8,951 nucleotides of DNA from Lustribacter sp049512335 (GTDB taxonomy: Bacteria; Vulcanimicrobiota; Vulcanimicrobiia; Vulcanimicrobiales; Vulcanimicrobiaceae): the NCBI GenBank assembly GCA_049512335.1, contig JBEKXE010000172.1, positions 1 to 8,951 of the forward strand. The letters are read 5' to 3'. Below the pieces are notes generated by a model that searched no databases, was not told the origin of the DNA, and saw nothing but the letters and a program-made list of their open reading frames with translations. Positions 1-6,456 of the stretch are shown piece by piece (the first letter of the stretch is position 1; each line of letters opens with the position of its first letter). A program made the translations under genes and the position numbers.

Positions 1-165
1 CGGATCGCCGGCGCCGCTGCCGGGCCGGCGCTGGTGGCAATGGTGCTGCAGCACGACGTAACGGCGTACGCGACGACCTTCGGCATCGCGTGTGTGGTCG
101 TGCTCGCCGGGCTGGCCGGCACCGCCTTCGTGAACCGCCCTCAGCTCATCGCAAAACCGACGTAG
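1..165 (+). CDS. C-terminal end of a probable multi-pass membrane transporter (MFS-like), truncated by the window edge
   Basis: Frame 1 is open from the first base to a TAG at 163-165 and gives the last 54 residues of a protein. It has two hydrophobic, Ala/Gly/Val-rich stretches separated by a short polar loop (LQHDVTAY), then a short basic tail (VNRPQLIAKPT). That is what the final two transmembrane helices and cytoplasmic tail of a major facilitator transporter look like. Family assignment rests on composition only, because no diagnostic MFS motif falls inside the fragment. The gene converges on pobA, and the two coding ends overlap by 25 bp (141-165). An aromatic acid uptake role is conceivable beside pobA but is inference. 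Another polytopic membrane protein is possible. Confidence 0.5.
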   Translation, partial: RIAGAAAGPALVAMVLQHDVTAYATTFGIACVVVLAGLAGTAFVNRPQLIAKPT

Positions 166-1316
166 TTCTCGGCCAAGCTCTGCGCGCCGGCGCGCGAGCT
201 CGTGATGTAGTCGAGCTCCGCGCTCTGCAGCTTGTGGTCGAAGCGGTTCTGATCTTCGAACCGGTGCAGCATCGAGGTCATCCACCACGAGAAGCGTTCC
301 GCCTTCCACACCCGGCCGAGCACCTGGGCCGAATATCCGTCGAGGGTCGCCAGCGAACCGTCGCGATAGTAGCGCACGAAGCCGCGCGCGAGCGCGGCCA
401 CGTCGGCGATCGCGAGGTTCATACCCTTGGCGCCGGTCGGCGGCACGATGTGCGCGGAGTCGCCGGCCAGGAACAGCCGCCCGTACTGCATCGGCTCGGT
501 GACGAAACTGCGCATCGCGGTCACGCCTTTCTGCGTGATCACGCCCTCGACGAGTTGCGGCGCGTCGTCGCCCACGAGCCGCGCTTGCAGCTCGTGCCAG
601 ATGCGCTCGTCGGGCCATTCGTTGATGTCCTCGTCCGGCGTGCACTGCAGGTAGTACCGCTGCACGACCGGCGAGCGCTGGCTGAACAGCGCGAAGCCGC
701 GCTCGGTGTTGGAATAGATCAGCTCTTCGCACACCGGCGGCGCGTCGGCCAGGATGCCCAGCCACGCGAACGGGTACACGCGATCGTAGAACGTCAGCAC
801 GCCTTCGGGAACGGTGGGGCGGCACACGCCGTGGAAGCCGTCGCAGCCGGCGATGAAATCGCACGTGAGCCGTTGCGCGTCGCCGCGCGCGTCGCGGAAG
901 CGAATCGACGGCTGCGCGGTGTCGAAGCGCTCGATCGAAACGTCGCTCGACTCGAACAGAATCGTTCCGCCGGCGGCGAGCCGCGCGGCGATCACGTCCT
1001 TGACCACTTCGTGCTGGCCGTACACCATGATCGTCTTGCCGGTGAGGTCCTCGAAGTCGATGCGATGTCCGCGCCCGTCGAAACGCAAGTAGATGCCGCG
1101 GTGGACGAGCCCTTCACGCCTCATGCGTTCGCCCAGGCCCGTTTCGTTCAGCAGATCGACGGTGCCGTGCTCGAGCACGCCGGCCCGGATGCGTCCTTCA
1201 CAATACGCGCGCGAACGCGCCTCGACGATCACCGACTCGATCCCGGCCCGCGCGAGTAGATGCGAGAGGACGAGACCGGCCGGACCGGCCCCGACGATGC
1301 CTACCTGGGTGTGCAT
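141..1316 (-). CDS. pobA: 4-hydroxybenzoate 3-monooxygenase (p-hydroxybenzoate hydroxylase)
   Basis: This class A flavoprotein monooxygenase converts 4-hydroxybenzoate, NAD(P)H and O2 to protocatechuate in the cytoplasm. The 391-residue product matches the family length (about 390-394) and aligns with the Pseudomonas enzyme almost without gaps. It shows the FAD Rossmann motif GAGPAG (9-14), the GRIRAGVLE segment (41-49), the CDGFHG motif (158-163) and the second FAD motif GDSAHIVPPTGAKGMNLA (285-302). Substrate and catalytic residues known from the Pseudomonas enzyme fall at identical numbers: Tyr201, Ser212, Arg214, Arg220, Tyr222, Pro293 and Tyr385. The coenzyme-determining helix reads VEARSRAYCE (31-40), with Ala at 33 where the NADPH-dependent Pseudomonas enzyme has Arg. 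The ATG at 1316 is chosen because homology begins there (MHTQVGIVGAG) and a GGA lies just upstream; an open extension further upstream runs over the preceding gene in another frame. It follows the TPR/ATP-grasp gene by 29 nt on the same strand, so the two are probably co-transcribed. Confidence 0.96.
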   Translation of the reverse strand: MHTQVGIVGAGPAGLVLSHLLARAGIESVIVEARSRAYCEGRIRAGVLEHGTVDLLNETGLGERMRREGLVHRGIYLRFDGRGHRIDFEDLTGKTIMVYGQHEVVKDVIAARLAAGGTILFESSDVSIERFDTAQPSIRFRDARGDAQRLTCDFIAGCDGFHGVCRPTVPEGVLTFYDRVYPFAWLGILADAPPVCEELIYSNTERGFALFSQRSPVVQRYYLQCTPDEDINEWPDERIWHELQARLVGDDAPQLVEGVITQKGVTAMRSFVTEPMQYGRLFLAGDSAHIVPPTGAKGMNLAIADVAALARGFVRYYRDGSLATLDGYSAQVLGRVWKAERFSWWMTSMLHRFEDQNRFDHKLQSAELDYITSSRAGAQSLAENYVGFAMS

Positions 1317-1345
1317 GTTCCGGTGATACGCGGCGCGACGCGGAA

Positions 1346-2788
1346 TTACCGGCGAGCGATCAGCATCGCGCGCACCGCGGTAATGATGCGCTCGACCGGC
1401 GCGCGGCGGTAGTCCCAGATCCCCTCCGCGGCCGGCGGAAGGACGATCATCGTCGCGTTGGCCTCGAACACGACGACCCGCCCGGCGCGGTCGATGCCGA
1501 AGTCGATCCCGGCGTACTCGAGCCCCAGGCAATCGCGAATCCGTTCGAGCGCCGACCACGCGGGCGCGCCGATCGTGCCGGCGGGATCGGCAAGGAAGCG
1601 CTCGTCTTCGGCCCGGTTCGCCGCGTCGGCGACCATGTCGGCGCTGAAGTAGTGGACCTTCCACGTCGTCGCGACCGCGACGTGCAACGGGTAGAGCGCG
1701 CCGTCGACCGCCAGCACCCGGTACTTGCGCACGCGCTCGTCGTCGCCGCGCACGTCGACGTACTCGATCAGCAGCGCGTCCGGGCCGGGAAACGCCGCCA
1801 CTGCGGCGGCCAGATCGGCGGCGCGCTCGACGCGCGCGAAATGCTCGCCGGTGTGGAAGCCCGGCGCGCGCACCAGCAGCGGAAACGCGAAGCCGTGCTC
1901 CGCGATCAGCGCCGCGCCGCGCGCCCGCAGGACGCCGAGATCGACCGTCACGATGCGCGGCGCAACGACGCCCGGCAGCGCGGCGAGGCGGGCCGCGTTC
2001 GCCGCGCGCGCCGTGGCGCGCACGCGCGCCGGAGTATTGATGACCGGACGCGTCGTTCCGGCGAGCAGCCGTTCCACCGCCGTCAGCGCGCCGGCCGCGC
2101 GGTCCGCATCGCTGATCGCGTTGAACACGACGTCGACCGGCGGGGGCGCCGGCGTTCCGTCGTAGAGGTCCGCGACCAGCGTGGTCGTGCGGAAGATGCG
2201 ATCGTCGAGAAAGGTGTCGGTGTACAACGTGCCGCCCCCGGCGCACACACACAAGAGCACGTCGACCGGCGGCGCCGCGCCGCGATACGGCGCCGTGGTG
2301 AGCGCGCGCCCGGCGAAGCCGAGTTGCCGGTGCAGCAGTGCGGCATCGTCCAAGCCGAGCCGCGTCAGCGTGTAGCTGAGCCCCTGATGCGCGGGGGCGT
2401 GCTGCGGATCGATCGCCAGCGCGGCTTCGTAGTGCCGCTGCGCGGCGGCATAGTCCCCATCCGCGAAGAGCACGTGCGCCAGGTTCGCGTGCGCCAGCGC
2501 CGACTGCGGGGCGAGGGCCAGGGCGCGCTCGTAGACCGTGCGAGCCGCGGCGCGGAAGCCGCCCTGCATCAGGAACGTCCCGAAATCATTGAGCGCCCGC
2601 AGATGGCCGGGGTTCCGCGCGACCAGCCGCAGATAGCTGTCGCGGGCCTCGTCCGGCCGATCGAGTTCGGCCAACAGCCGGGCCCGGTCCAGCTCCACGT
2701 CGATCGCCAACGGATCGCGCTGCAACCGGACGTCGAGCTCGTGCAAGGCGGCTTCACGTTCCGCGCGCGTCTGCGGCCGGGGGCTCAT
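1346..2788 (-). CDS. TPR-repeat protein with C-terminal ATP-grasp-like domain
   Basis: The 480-residue product has two parts. Residues about 27-160 form roughly four tetratricopeptide repeats (for example ALAHANLAHVLFADGDYAAA, 97-116), a protein-protein interaction scaffold. Residues about 175-480 resemble an ATP-grasp ligase: a start like a pre-ATP-grasp domain (VDVLLCVCAGGGTLYTDTFL, 175-194), a loop LLVRAPGFHTGEHF (304-317), the segment LIEYVDVRGDDERVRKYRVL (340-359), and a metal-binding end GIDFGIDRAGRVVVFEANAT (427-446) with Asp429, Glu442 and Asn444. These are the features expected of ATP-grasp enzymes that join a carboxylate to an amine or thiol, but the substrate cannot be read from sequence. 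No signal peptide or membrane segment is visible. The ATG at 2788 has an AAGG about 9 nt upstream; a GTG eight codons earlier (2812) lacks such a site. It precedes pobA on the same strand by 29 nt, though a functional link with 4-hydroxybenzoate oxidation is not evident. Confidence 0.8.
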   Translation of the reverse strand: MSPRPQTRAEREAALHELDVRLQRDPLAIDVELDRARLLAELDRPDEARDSYLRLVARNPGHLRALNDFGTFLMQGGFRAAARTVYERALALAPQSALAHANLAHVLFADGDYAAAQRHYEAALAIDPQHAPAHQGLSYTLTRLGLDDAALLHRQLGFAGRALTTAPYRGAAPPVDVLLCVCAGGGTLYTDTFLDDRIFRTTTLVADLYDGTPAPPPVDVVFNAISDADRAAGALTAVERLLAGTTRPVINTPARVRATARAANAARLAALPGVVAPRIVTVDLGVLRARGAALIAEHGFAFPLLVRAPGFHTGEHFARVERAADLAAAVAAFPGPDALLIEYVDVRGDDERVRKYRVLAVDGALYPLHVAVATTWKVHYFSADMVADAANRAEDERFLADPAGTIGAPAWSALERIRDCLGLEYAGIDFGIDRAGRVVVFEANATMIVLPPAAEGIWDYRRAPVERIITAVRAMLIARR

Positions 2789-2865
2789 CGGCGGGACCTT
2801 CGACGAACGCACCCGCCGAACCGCGGCCTCGCAACCCGCACCGCGATGATCGCCTTTTGGACGGC

Positions 2866-3309
2866 ATGCACGTTCCCGAAGATATTGCTCGCACCGCCAA
2901 AGTTCATTGGGAAGGCGACGTCGCCAAAGGCCACGGCACGATCGCGACCGGCAGCGGTACGGTGACGGCCGACTATTCGTTCGGCACCCGCTTCGCGACC
3001 GAACCCGGCACCAATCCCGAAGAACTGCTGGCGGGATCCTACGCCGCCTGCTTCACGATGGCGCTCGATGCCACGCTGACGCGCGCCGGCCACTCGCCGA
3101 CGTCGATCGACACCACCTGCAAGGTGCACCTGCACCGTCAAGACGGCGGGTTTGCGATCCCGTCGATCGAGCTCACAACGGTCGCGGTGGTGGGCGGCCT
3201 CCTCGACGACGAGTTCGGGCATCTGGCGATGCAGGCAAAGGAATCGTGCCCGATCGGCAAGCTGCTCCACACCGTGCCGACCACGGTCAACGCCAGCCGC
3301 AAGACCTGA
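2866..3309 (+). CDS. osmC: OsmC-family peroxiredoxin (organic hydroperoxide reductase)
   Basis: OsmC proteins reduce organic hydroperoxides in the cytoplasm with a reactive cysteine pair and work as domain-swapped homodimers. The 147-residue product is close to the E. coli protein (about 143). It shares KVHWEGDVAKGHGTI (12-26), FGTRFATEPGTNPEELLAGS (39-58), ACFTMAL (61-67), the PTSIDTT segment (78-84) and ESCPIGKLL (126-134). The catalytic cysteines are Cys62 and Cys128, with Arg42 and Glu53 in the usual places; Cys85 is extra. I chose the ATG at 2866 because it gives an N-terminus of family length; an in-frame TTG at 2857 is possible but has no better ribosome site. The gene is divergent from the TPR/ATP-grasp gene across 77 bp, in which I see no clear promoter, and is followed after 9 nt by the RraA-like gene, so the two are likely one transcript. 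OsmC is clearly favoured over Ohr by the match. Confidence 0.93.
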   Translation: MHVPEDIARTAKVHWEGDVAKGHGTIATGSGTVTADYSFGTRFATEPGTNPEELLAGSYAACFTMALDATLTRAGHSPTSIDTTCKVHLHRQDGGFAIPSIELTTVAVVGGLLDDEFGHLAMQAKESCPIGKLLHTVPTTVNASRKT

Positions 3310-3318
3310 GCGGCGGCC

Positions 3319-3939
3319 TTGACCGAACCCTGGAACCCGGTCGTCACGGCCGTCGCGGCCTGCGACGTGCCGGCCGATCTGCTCGAGCGCTTCCGCACCC
3401 AACCGGACATCGTCGAAGAGCTTTCCGATCGCATGCGCGCCAAGCTCGGCATCGAGTCGAGCGTCGACCTCGGCTCGTTCGCGGCGAACCGCGCCGACTT
3501 CGCGCACGTCGGCACGATCGTCACCGTGCGCTACGCGCCCAAGACGATCGTCACCAACGAACAGCGGCTGGGTCACGAACGGATCGCCGAGGCGGTGCCG
3601 CACGGCGCGATCGTGGTGACCGATGCGCGCGGAACGAGCGGCAGCGTGGTCGGCGGAAATGCCGCGGCGACCATCGCCGGCGGCGGGGCCGCGGTCGACA
3701 TCGTCGACGGGCTGGTGCGCGATCTGCCCGAGGTCGACGCGTCCGGGCTGATCGTCTTGGCCGCGACGTTCGGGATTCAAACCGGACGGCCCACGATCCA
3801 AGTGGTGGAGATCGGCGGACGGATCACCTTTCGCGACCGGCTCGTCACCAGCGGCGATCTCGGCCTCGTCAACCGGCGCGGCCTGGTGATGATTCCCGCC
3901 TGGCTGCCGTGGGACGACGTCCGCGCGATCCTGAACTAA
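3319..3939 (+). CDS. RraA-like / 4-hydroxy-4-methyl-2-oxoglutarate aldolase-like protein
   Basis: The family comprises trimeric or hexameric proteins that are either metal-dependent pyruvate aldolases (HMG/CHA aldolases of protocatechuate and gallate breakdown) or RNase E inhibitors (RraA). The 206-residue product carries the family core: GAIVVTDARGTSGSVVGGNA (96-115), then VDIVDGLVRDLPEVD (126-140). Arg134-Asp135, with Glu138 two residues on, correspond to the Arg-Asp that bind pyruvate and Mg2+ in the aldolases. In characterised HMG/CHA aldolases, as I recall, an Asp lies 21 residues before this Arg; here that position is Gly113. E. coli RraA lacks the Arg-Asp pair, so this protein is nearer to the aldolases but not a full match. 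A substrate cannot be assigned. The start is a TTG at 3319, 9 nt after the osmC stop; a weak purine-rich stretch precedes it, and a GTG about 15 codons in is an alternative. The C-terminus converges on ubiA-like with a 2-bp gap. Confidence 0.8.
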   Translation: MTEPWNPVVTAVAACDVPADLLERFRTQPDIVEELSDRMRAKLGIESSVDLGSFAANRADFAHVGTIVTVRYAPKTIVTNEQRLGHERIAEAVPHGAIVVTDARGTSGSVVGGNAAATIAGGGAAVDIVDGLVRDLPEVDASGLIVLAATFGIQTGRPTIQVVEIGGRITFRDRLVTSGDLGLVNRRGLVMIPAWLPWDDVRAILN

Positions 3940-3941
3940 AA

Positions 3942-4838
3942 TCAGCTCGCGGCGGTGAGGGCGATGACGATGCCGGCGCACGCCGTCAGTCCGTAGAGCG
4001 CGACGCCGAGAAACGGGAACGTCGCGAACTCGAGATGCGCGACGTACTGCGGCGCGGCGAACGCCGCCGCGACGATCGCCGCCGGCAGTAGCGCGATGTA
4101 GGCGACCGGTGGAGCGGCGAAGACGCGCCCGTCGATCAGCAGCACCAGCAGTACCGCGCTCGAGGCAAACGTGCGCGCCACGATCGCCGCGCTCGCGATA
4201 CCCCAGCGCACGACGAGCGTGCGTTTGCCGGTCGCCGCATCGGCGCGCACGTCGGGCATCTCGACCGCCAGCATCATCGCGAACATCGCGCACAGGCCCG
4301 GTATGGTTGCCAACAACGCCGGGGCGGAGAACCCGCGCGCGAACGTCGCGTAGCCCGCCAGCGGAACGAGCAGCGCGACGACGACGACGGTGTCCAACTC
4401 GCCGAGGCCGCGCGCGAGCAAACGCCACGGCGGCGCACTGTACGCCCACGCCAGCACGCCGATCGCCGCGCCGGTAAACGCCAGCCAGAGATTGCCGGTG
4501 AATGCAGCGTGCAGCACCGCGACGGCGCCGATCGACGCGCACGCGCGAGCGGCGGCGAGCGCGACCGGCGCAGCGAGCGCGCCGGCCGGCAGCACGCCGC
4601 TCCCGCCCGACCATGCCGTGCGCGTCGTCAGCGCGTCGGTTTCCTGATCGAAGTAGTCGTTGGCGAAATGCACCATCAGCTGAAACGCCGTGACGATCAG
4701 CTGGCCCCAGAGATACGCGCTCCACTCCAGCGCGCGGCCGTCGAAGCGCGCGACCGCAGCGCCGAGTCCGAATCCGGCAAAGCCACCGAGCAAGAACGCC
4801 GGACGTGCGAGACGCACGAACGCGGCGGCGCGCCGCAC
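3942..4838 (-). CDS. UbiA-family prenyltransferase (MenA-like)
   Basis: UbiA enzymes are integral membrane proteins that transfer a polyprenyl chain to an aromatic or related acceptor, as in menaquinone, ubiquinone, heme O or chlorophyll synthesis. The 298-residue product has the family length and about eight or nine hydrophobic segments. Both Asp-rich prenyl-diphosphate/Mg2+ motifs are visible: NDYFDQETD (60-68, Asp61, Asp64, Asp68) and DVRADAATGKRTL (196-208, Asp196, Asp200). AWAYSAPPWRL (130-140) is the usual cytosolic loop, and the GGSGVLP segment (78-84) resembles the GGxxxLP of MenA-like members. The pattern is most like 1,4-dihydroxy-2-naphthoate prenyltransferases, but the acceptor is uncertain and a hopanoid or carotenoid-related role cannot be excluded. 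The start is a GTG one nucleotide after the stop of the DUF5069-like gene, so translation is probably coupled; a GAAGG about 14 nt upstream inside that gene is the only ribosome site seen. Confidence 0.88.
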   Translation of the reverse strand: MRRAAAFVRLARPAFLLGGFAGFGLGAAVARFDGRALEWSAYLWGQLIVTAFQLMVHFANDYFDQETDALTTRTAWSGGSGVLPAGALAAPVALAAARACASIGAVAVLHAAFTGNLWLAFTGAAIGVLAWAYSAPPWRLLARGLGELDTVVVVALLVPLAGYATFARGFSAPALLATIPGLCAMFAMMLAVEMPDVRADAATGKRTLVVRWGIASAAIVARTFASSAVLLVLLIDGRVFAAPPVAYIALLPAAIVAAAFAAPQYVAHLEFATFPFLGVALYGLTACAGIVIALTAAS

Positions 4839-4839
4839 G

Positions 4840-5724
4840 CTAGACCGCGACGGCCTTCAACTGCCGCTGCGCGCCGGCCCAGTCGTCGAGATTGTTGAGC
4901 AGAATGCCCAGTTCCAGCCCGTTCGCGGCCGGGCCCAACTCCGCGCGGCGTTTGGCCGCCGCTTCGGCCGGCATCTTGGTGGCGAGGATGTGCGCGTTCG
5001 TCGCGGCGATCGTGTCGGCGGTGAGCGCCGTCGCGTGCGCGCGCACCCACGCTTCCGCACCGAGGTAATCCGGCGCTTCGGCTTCGACGTACGCGGCGAA
5101 GGCGTCGCGGTCGACGCCGAGCTTGGACGTGACGACTTCGTCGAAGCCGCCGACGCCGTGCCGATATCCCTCGGCCAGGCGACCCACGCCGTGCAAGCGA
5201 TGCTTGAGCCAGAGTCGCGGTAAGTGGAACACGCCGAGCGGTCCGGCGACCTCGCTGCCGATCAGCGGGACGAGCGGCGTCGACGGCGCATCGCTCGCGC
5301 GCAGCAGGTGATGGATGCCGTCCCAATCGTCGAGTTGGTTGAGCAATACGGCTTTGTAACTTCCGCGCGGCAGGCCGAAGCGTTCGGTCCATTCGGTCAG
5401 CCGCGGATCGGGCATGTCGAACGCGAGCAGCTCGCCGTTGAACGTGCGAATCGTCTCCGCCGAAAGGTCGCCCGCGTTCGTGCGGAGCCACGCTTCGGTG
5501 GCAATGTAGTCGGGCGCGTCGCTTGCGATGAAGCCGGCGAACGCATCCGGATCGATGCGGAAGGTGGTCAGAAGATTTTCATCGCTTCCGCCGTTACCGT
5601 GACGGTAGCCGTCCGGTAGCGCCCCGACCGCGTAGGCGCGCATTTTCAGCCAGAATCGAGGGAGGTGGACGATCCCGAGAGGACCGGCCTGGCAGCCGCT
5701 GATCAGCGGAACGATCGTTTCCAT
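4840..5724 (-). CDS. Tandem DUF5069-like two-domain protein of unknown function
   Basis: The 294-residue product consists of two homologous halves, residues about 5-141 and 152-289. Both contain GPLG(I/V).HLPR.WLK (14-27 and 161-174), GYRHG.GG.DE (39-49 and 186-196), D.DAFA (58-63 and 205-210), APDY..EAW.R (70-81 and 217-228) and a closing LLN.LDDW (127-134 and 275-282). The HLPR...K pattern, followed by an acidic mid-section and an end near 140 residues, resembles DUF5069 proteins, which are normally single-domain and of unknown function. The protein is soluble by appearance, with no signal peptide or membrane helix. The ATG at 5724 begins the longest homologous stretch; no good ribosome site precedes it. 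It lies upstream of the UbiA-like gene with 1 nt between them, suggesting a linked role, but nothing else shows what it does. Confidence 0.85.
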   Translation of the reverse strand: METIVPLISGCQAGPLGIVHLPRFWLKMRAYAVGALPDGYRHGNGGSDENLLTTFRIDPDAFAGFIASDAPDYIATEAWLRTNAGDLSAETIRTFNGELLAFDMPDPRLTEWTERFGLPRGSYKAVLLNQLDDWDGIHHLLRASDAPSTPLVPLIGSEVAGPLGVFHLPRLWLKHRLHGVGRLAEGYRHGVGGFDEVVTSKLGVDRDAFAAYVEAEAPDYLGAEAWVRAHATALTADTIAATNAHILATKMPAEAAAKRRAELGPAANGLELGILLNNLDDWAGAQRQLKAVAV

Positions 5725-5751
5725 CGCGACGAGCGTTCGCCGCGTCGAGAA

Positions 5752-5883
5752 CTAGATGCTGCCGAGTTTCGGACCCCAGCCGACGAAGGGACCGGAAGCG
5801 GGAGATGCGCCGCCGGGACGGTGCACGAGGCGAATGTTGGGACTGCCGGGAGGTGTGACGTTCATGCCCCAGTTACGGGGCAT
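5752..5883 (-). CDS. Possible small ORF, 43 residues (or 37 from an internal ATG at 5865)
   Basis: In the 172-bp gap between the TacT-like toxin gene and the DUF5069-like gene, the minus strand has an open frame ending in TAG at 5752-5754. From the inner ATG (5865) it reads MNVTPPGSPNIRLVHRPG and ends in VGWGPKLGSI. The peptide is rich in Pro and Gly, has no cysteine and no hydrophobic helix, and matches nothing I recognise. About three quarters of third codon positions are G or C, in keeping with the host genes but not far above local composition. Neither ATG has a convincing ribosome site; the inner ATG is preceded almost directly by GGGG. The frame stays open upstream into the toxin gene, so it may simply be chance. 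Confidence 0.25.
   Translation of the reverse strand: MPRNWGMNVTPPGSPNIRLVHRPGGASPASGPFVGWGPKLGSI
5864..5883. repeat. Short perfect inverted repeat (7-bp stem, 6-nt loop)
   Basis: ATGCCCC (5864-5870) and GGGGCAT (5877-5883) are perfect complements around the loop AGTTAC. On the minus strand both arms supply the two candidate ATGs of the small ORF. A T-rich stretch (GTTTGTTT, about 5890-5897) follows at a distance on the plus strand, but there is no proper U tract on either strand, so I do not call it an intrinsic terminator. It lies just downstream of the toxin gene stop and could be an mRNA end-stabilising hairpin. Confidence 0.4.
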
Positions 5884-5896
5884 CACAGCGTTTGTT

Positions 5897-6451
5897 TCAG
5901 GCTGTCCGGAATTCTGATTGCTCGACCAAAGCGCTATACGGAACGCCCGGCAGAAGTTGACCGATGGTATCCATCATCAAGACGAGCCGAAGCTCGTCGT
6001 TGATCGTCGGAATGAAACCGAAGTGCTGATACCAGGCAGCGCCGTTCGCATCGATTGAATCCACCACGACGGCAACCGAGCCCACATCAACTGATACCAG
6101 ATATGCGCGCTTGAGCGCATCAGCGATCAGCATCTGTCCGATGCCCTTACCTTGCATGCCCTTTGCCACAGCAAGGCGCCCGAGGAGGGTCGCCCCTACA
6201 GAATGCGCCGGCAACTTGCGAGCCTTCCGCACGACTTCCGGAATATCCAAGCCCTCTATGACGAAGTTAGATAGGCTGTAATATCCGAGGATCTTCGTAG
6301 GATCGGCTTGCAGATCGATCGCAACAAAAGTGGCAGCAAGCCCCTTTCGTTTGGTTTGGTGCGCGGTTTCGTGAATGTAACGATCGAGCTTGTCATTACC
6401 ACACGCGAATGCCAACCGGTTATGGTTCGAACTCATGGGCTCGATGACCAT
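5897..6451 (-). CDS. tacT: GNAT-family toxin, TacT/AtaT-like acetyltransferase of a type II toxin-antitoxin module
   Basis: TacT-type toxins acetylate the amino group of aminoacyl-tRNAs with acetyl-CoA and so block translation. The 184-residue product has the family pattern throughout: FACGNDKLDRYIHETAHQ (15-32), LGYYSLSNF (55-63), LGRLAVAKGMQGKGIGQMLI (90-109) with the acetyl-CoA pyrophosphate loop QGKGIG (100-105), and AAWYQHFGFIP (138-148), in which Tyr141 matches the catalytic Tyr of TacT. The ATG at 6451 is 5 nt after the stop of the DUF1778 antitoxin gene, so the pair is co-transcribed and probably coupled. An internal ATG (6436) would remove residues that belong to the family N-terminus (IEPMS). 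Parts of the gene have distinctly lower GC (for example 6241-6300) than the flanking genes, consistent with acquisition by transfer. All key motifs are intact, so it looks active. The target tRNA cannot be deduced. Confidence 0.92.
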   Translation of the reverse strand: MVIEPMSSNHNRLAFACGNDKLDRYIHETAHQTKRKGLAATFVAIDLQADPTKILGYYSLSNFVIEGLDIPEVVRKARKLPAHSVGATLLGRLAVAKGMQGKGIGQMLIADALKRAYLVSVDVGSVAVVVDSIDANGAAWYQHFGFIPTINDELRLVLMMDTIGQLLPGVPYSALVEQSEFRTA

Positions 6452-6456
6452 GGCGG

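Noticed and set aside
90..1259. A 389-codon open frame on the plus strand opposite pobA
   Set aside because: Its product is Arg/His-rich without any recognisable motif, and it is antisense to a clear PobA. Such long antisense frames are expected from high GC3 codon use.
1652..2965. A 437-codon plus-strand frame opposite the TPR/ATP-grasp gene
   Set aside because: Arg-rich composition without domains, running across the divergent intergenic region into osmC; a shadow of the real genes.
141..3939. A protocatechuate degradation cluster made of pobA, the HMG-aldolase-like gene and a transporter
   Set aside because: The genes lie on different transcripts, no ring-cleavage or lactonase genes are present, the aldolase lacks one key residue, and the transporter is only a fragment.
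2785..4725. A 646-codon minus-strand frame across osmC, the RraA-like gene and ubiA
   Set aside because: Arg-rich product and overlap with three well-supported genes in other frames.
5864..5900. Intrinsic terminator behind the toxin gene
   Set aside because: The stem is only 7 bp and lacks an adjoining U tract on either strand.
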